Assembly: GCF_035916755.1 (NCBI RefSeq)
Contig: NZ_JAYWIX010000002.1
Location: 124,001 to 188,000 of the forward strand
Reading direction: 5' to 3'
Origin: Rothia sp035916755
Lineage (GTDB): Bacteria > Actinomycetota > Actinomycetes > Actinomycetales > Micrococcaceae
Length of the DNA: 64,000 nt
In this document: piece after piece, positions 62,961 through 64,000 of the stretch
Layout of the letters: every line of letters starts with the position of its first letter
Position numbering within the stretch: position 1 is the first letter of the stretch
The notes under the pieces: model-generated
Told to the model about the DNA's origin: nothing
The model's database searches: none
Seen by the model: the letters and a program-made list of their open reading frames with translations, nothing else
Translations under genes and position numbers: made by a program

Positions 62961-64000
62961 ATGTCGCCCTCTTCGCCCCGTTACACCGAGATTGAACGCC
63001 CCGCTATGGTGCAAGATGCCCTGAACGCTATCGGTAGCTGGATGCTGGGTACGGTCAAGGTTGAACCCGGCTGGAATGAGCTGGTGCTCGATATCAAGCC
63101 CCTGTCTGAGACCGTTTTTGTGCGTATTACCGAATCACGCGATGAGCAGGACTATGTGGGTACCGTGGGCCCGGTGAAGTCAGATAGCCCGGTACTGCCC
63201 GCTATCGAACAGCTGCAGCATGCCTCTTTTGTTGAGGGGGAAGGCACCTGGTTCACCGCTTCTGTGGTGATTACCGCCAGCAACTGGCCTGAGCCCCAGT
63301 ACCAGATCGGGGCCTCCTACGACCGTGCCCACGAGCCGGTGGACTGGAAGGGCGAGGGCCGCCTGAGTGCCCGCGATATCCGCGCCCACTTTGAGCTTTT
63401 CCCCCGTGACCCCGAGCATGTGCCTGACTGGGCCGCTGTGCGTCTGGCAGGACGCCGGGGCGCAGGTTTTGCTGAGCCCGGTGGGGAAGGGGGCCTGCCG
63501 GTAGGCCCCGTTAACCGCTACCTGACCGAGGCCCTGGCGGGCTTCGCAGCTGCCAGAAGCGAGCAGTCCTTGGCGAACGTCGTCCGTACCGCCCAGGGCG
63601 GCAATCTTATTATGGATATCTCCCAGAGCACCCTCACACCCGAGGGCACCCCCCAGCTCAACTACCAGGTACTCCGCCTGGCCAACGGTATGCGGGCCCT
63701 GACCGCCTACACGGCAACAGAACCGGCCCAGGCCTATTCGACCCAGGTGCTGAACGAACCTAACCCCCGCCTGGTGGTAGAACACGCCATGAAGGTTTTC
63801 ATGCAGGTGGCCCACGACGACAGCATCGACGTGCTGGTGCTTGACCCCGGTAGCGACCACGAATGCTTCATCGAAAAGGCCCAGATTCAGTGGGTGCTGG
63901 GATCTCCCCACAACATGCCTGCCCAGCGGGCTTTGCTCGAAGAAAATATGCACGATCTGCTCATGGCGCTGACCGCACCTGCCTCGGTTCTGCTGCTGGG
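62961..64000 (+). CDS. SseB-domain protein, truncated by the window edge
   Basis: The frame is open for 346 codons to the end of the window. The first ~80 residues (MVQDALNAIGSWMLGTVKVE) form a compact domain I cannot name. The region around residues 225-315 fits SseB: NGMRALTAYTATEPAQAYS, a middle VFMQVAHD, then DVLVLDPGSDHECF. AGGAA precedes the ATG at 5 nt. It is divergent from the DUF6882 gene and has a structured leader. SseB proteins in other bacteria have mixed, poorly known roles. Confidence 0.75.
   Translation, partial: MSPSSPRYTEIERPAMVQDALNAIGSWMLGTVKVEPGWNELVLDIKPLSETVFVRITESRDEQDYVGTVGPVKSDSPVLPAIEQLQHASFVEGEGTWFTASVVITASNWPEPQYQIGASYDRAHEPVDWKGEGRLSARDIRAHFELFPRDPEHVPDWAAVRLAGRRGAGFAEPGGEGGLPVGPVNRYLTEALAGFAAARSEQSLANVVRTAQGGNLIMDISQSTLTPEGTPQLNYQVLRLANGMRALTAYTATEPAQAYSTQVLNEPNPRLVVEHAMKVFMQVAHDDSIDVLVLDPGSDHECFIEKAQIQWVLGSPHNMPAQRALLEENMHDLLMALTAPASVLLL

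Noticed and set aside
63180..63953. 257-codon minus-strand frame at the window end
   Set aside because: The plus-strand frame from 62961 is open through the whole region, has an SD and SseB-like features; the minus frame is its shadow.

Overview
The window is chromosomal DNA of a high-GC Gram-positive bacterium (Actinomycetota). Protein character points to Micrococcaceae, and the moderate GC plus the gene content would suit Rothia. That genus call is an inference from sequence style, not a proven identity. The genes are dense, with short operons, many GTG starts, SD sites of the GGAGG type, and a second class of starts that lack an SD but carry a TANNNT box 6-7 nt upstream (likely leaderless mRNAs). 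I saw no rRNA, tRNA, CRISPR array, insertion sequence, prophage or origin.

Bases 1-14,300 hold the 3' end of a MarP-type serine protease, an amino acid permease, aroQ, acs, nth with a NUDIX hydrolase, and an unusual polymerase-I-like protein. Then comes a compact Tad secretion/pilus locus (TadA, TadB and TadC proteins, a DUF4244 mini-pilin, two TadE-like proteins) facing a large DEAH helicase. This block mirrors, with rearrangement, the mycobacterial acs-marP-nth and helicase/secretion neighbourhood. Bases 14,300-25,300 carry two flavin-binding split-barrel proteins, trhO with a GyrI-like partner, a 46-residue ORF, a pyrimidine-dimer glycosylase with a thiamine-binding protein, a methyltransferase, topA, and the ppx / TIM-barrel / proC trio.

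Bases 25,300-42,400 hold a Trk/Ktr potassium uptake pair, an AcuC deacetylase, two regulators with long low-complexity tails, the 32-residue ribosomal protein bS22, glutaredoxin, a histidine phosphatase, and the system II cytochrome c maturation genes (TlpA-like, ccdA, resB, ccsB). These are followed by a PadR/HAAS membrane-sensor pair, menA, menE and two micro-membrane proteins. Bases 42,400-57,500 hold a YefM-YoeB toxin-antitoxin pair, menB, putP, a DMT exporter, gluQRS, an MBL-fold protein, a PAP2 phosphatase, menC-menD, the metPS transporter, a polyprenyl diphosphate synthase and menG. Most steps of menaquinone synthesis (A, B, C, D, E, G and the prenyl synthase) are therefore here, but menF and menH are not seen. 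Together with the cytochrome c maturation genes this is a respiratory region. The gene order ppx...proC...bS22...glutaredoxin...ccs...men follows the conserved actinobacterial order known from mycobacteria.

Bases 57,500-64,000 hold an amino acid ABC importer behind tandem palindromes that look like ArgR boxes, a RarD-type exporter, a DUF6882 coiled-coil protein and, divergently, an SseB-like protein that runs off the window. Its leader appears to fold into mutually exclusive antiterminator and terminator hairpins.

The less ordinary signals are that leader RNA, a pair of related ~108-bp stem-loops lying 16-19 nt after stop codons of two unrelated genes, the leaderless-start pattern, the PadR/double-HAAS pair, and several proteins with repeated or disordered regulatory tails.
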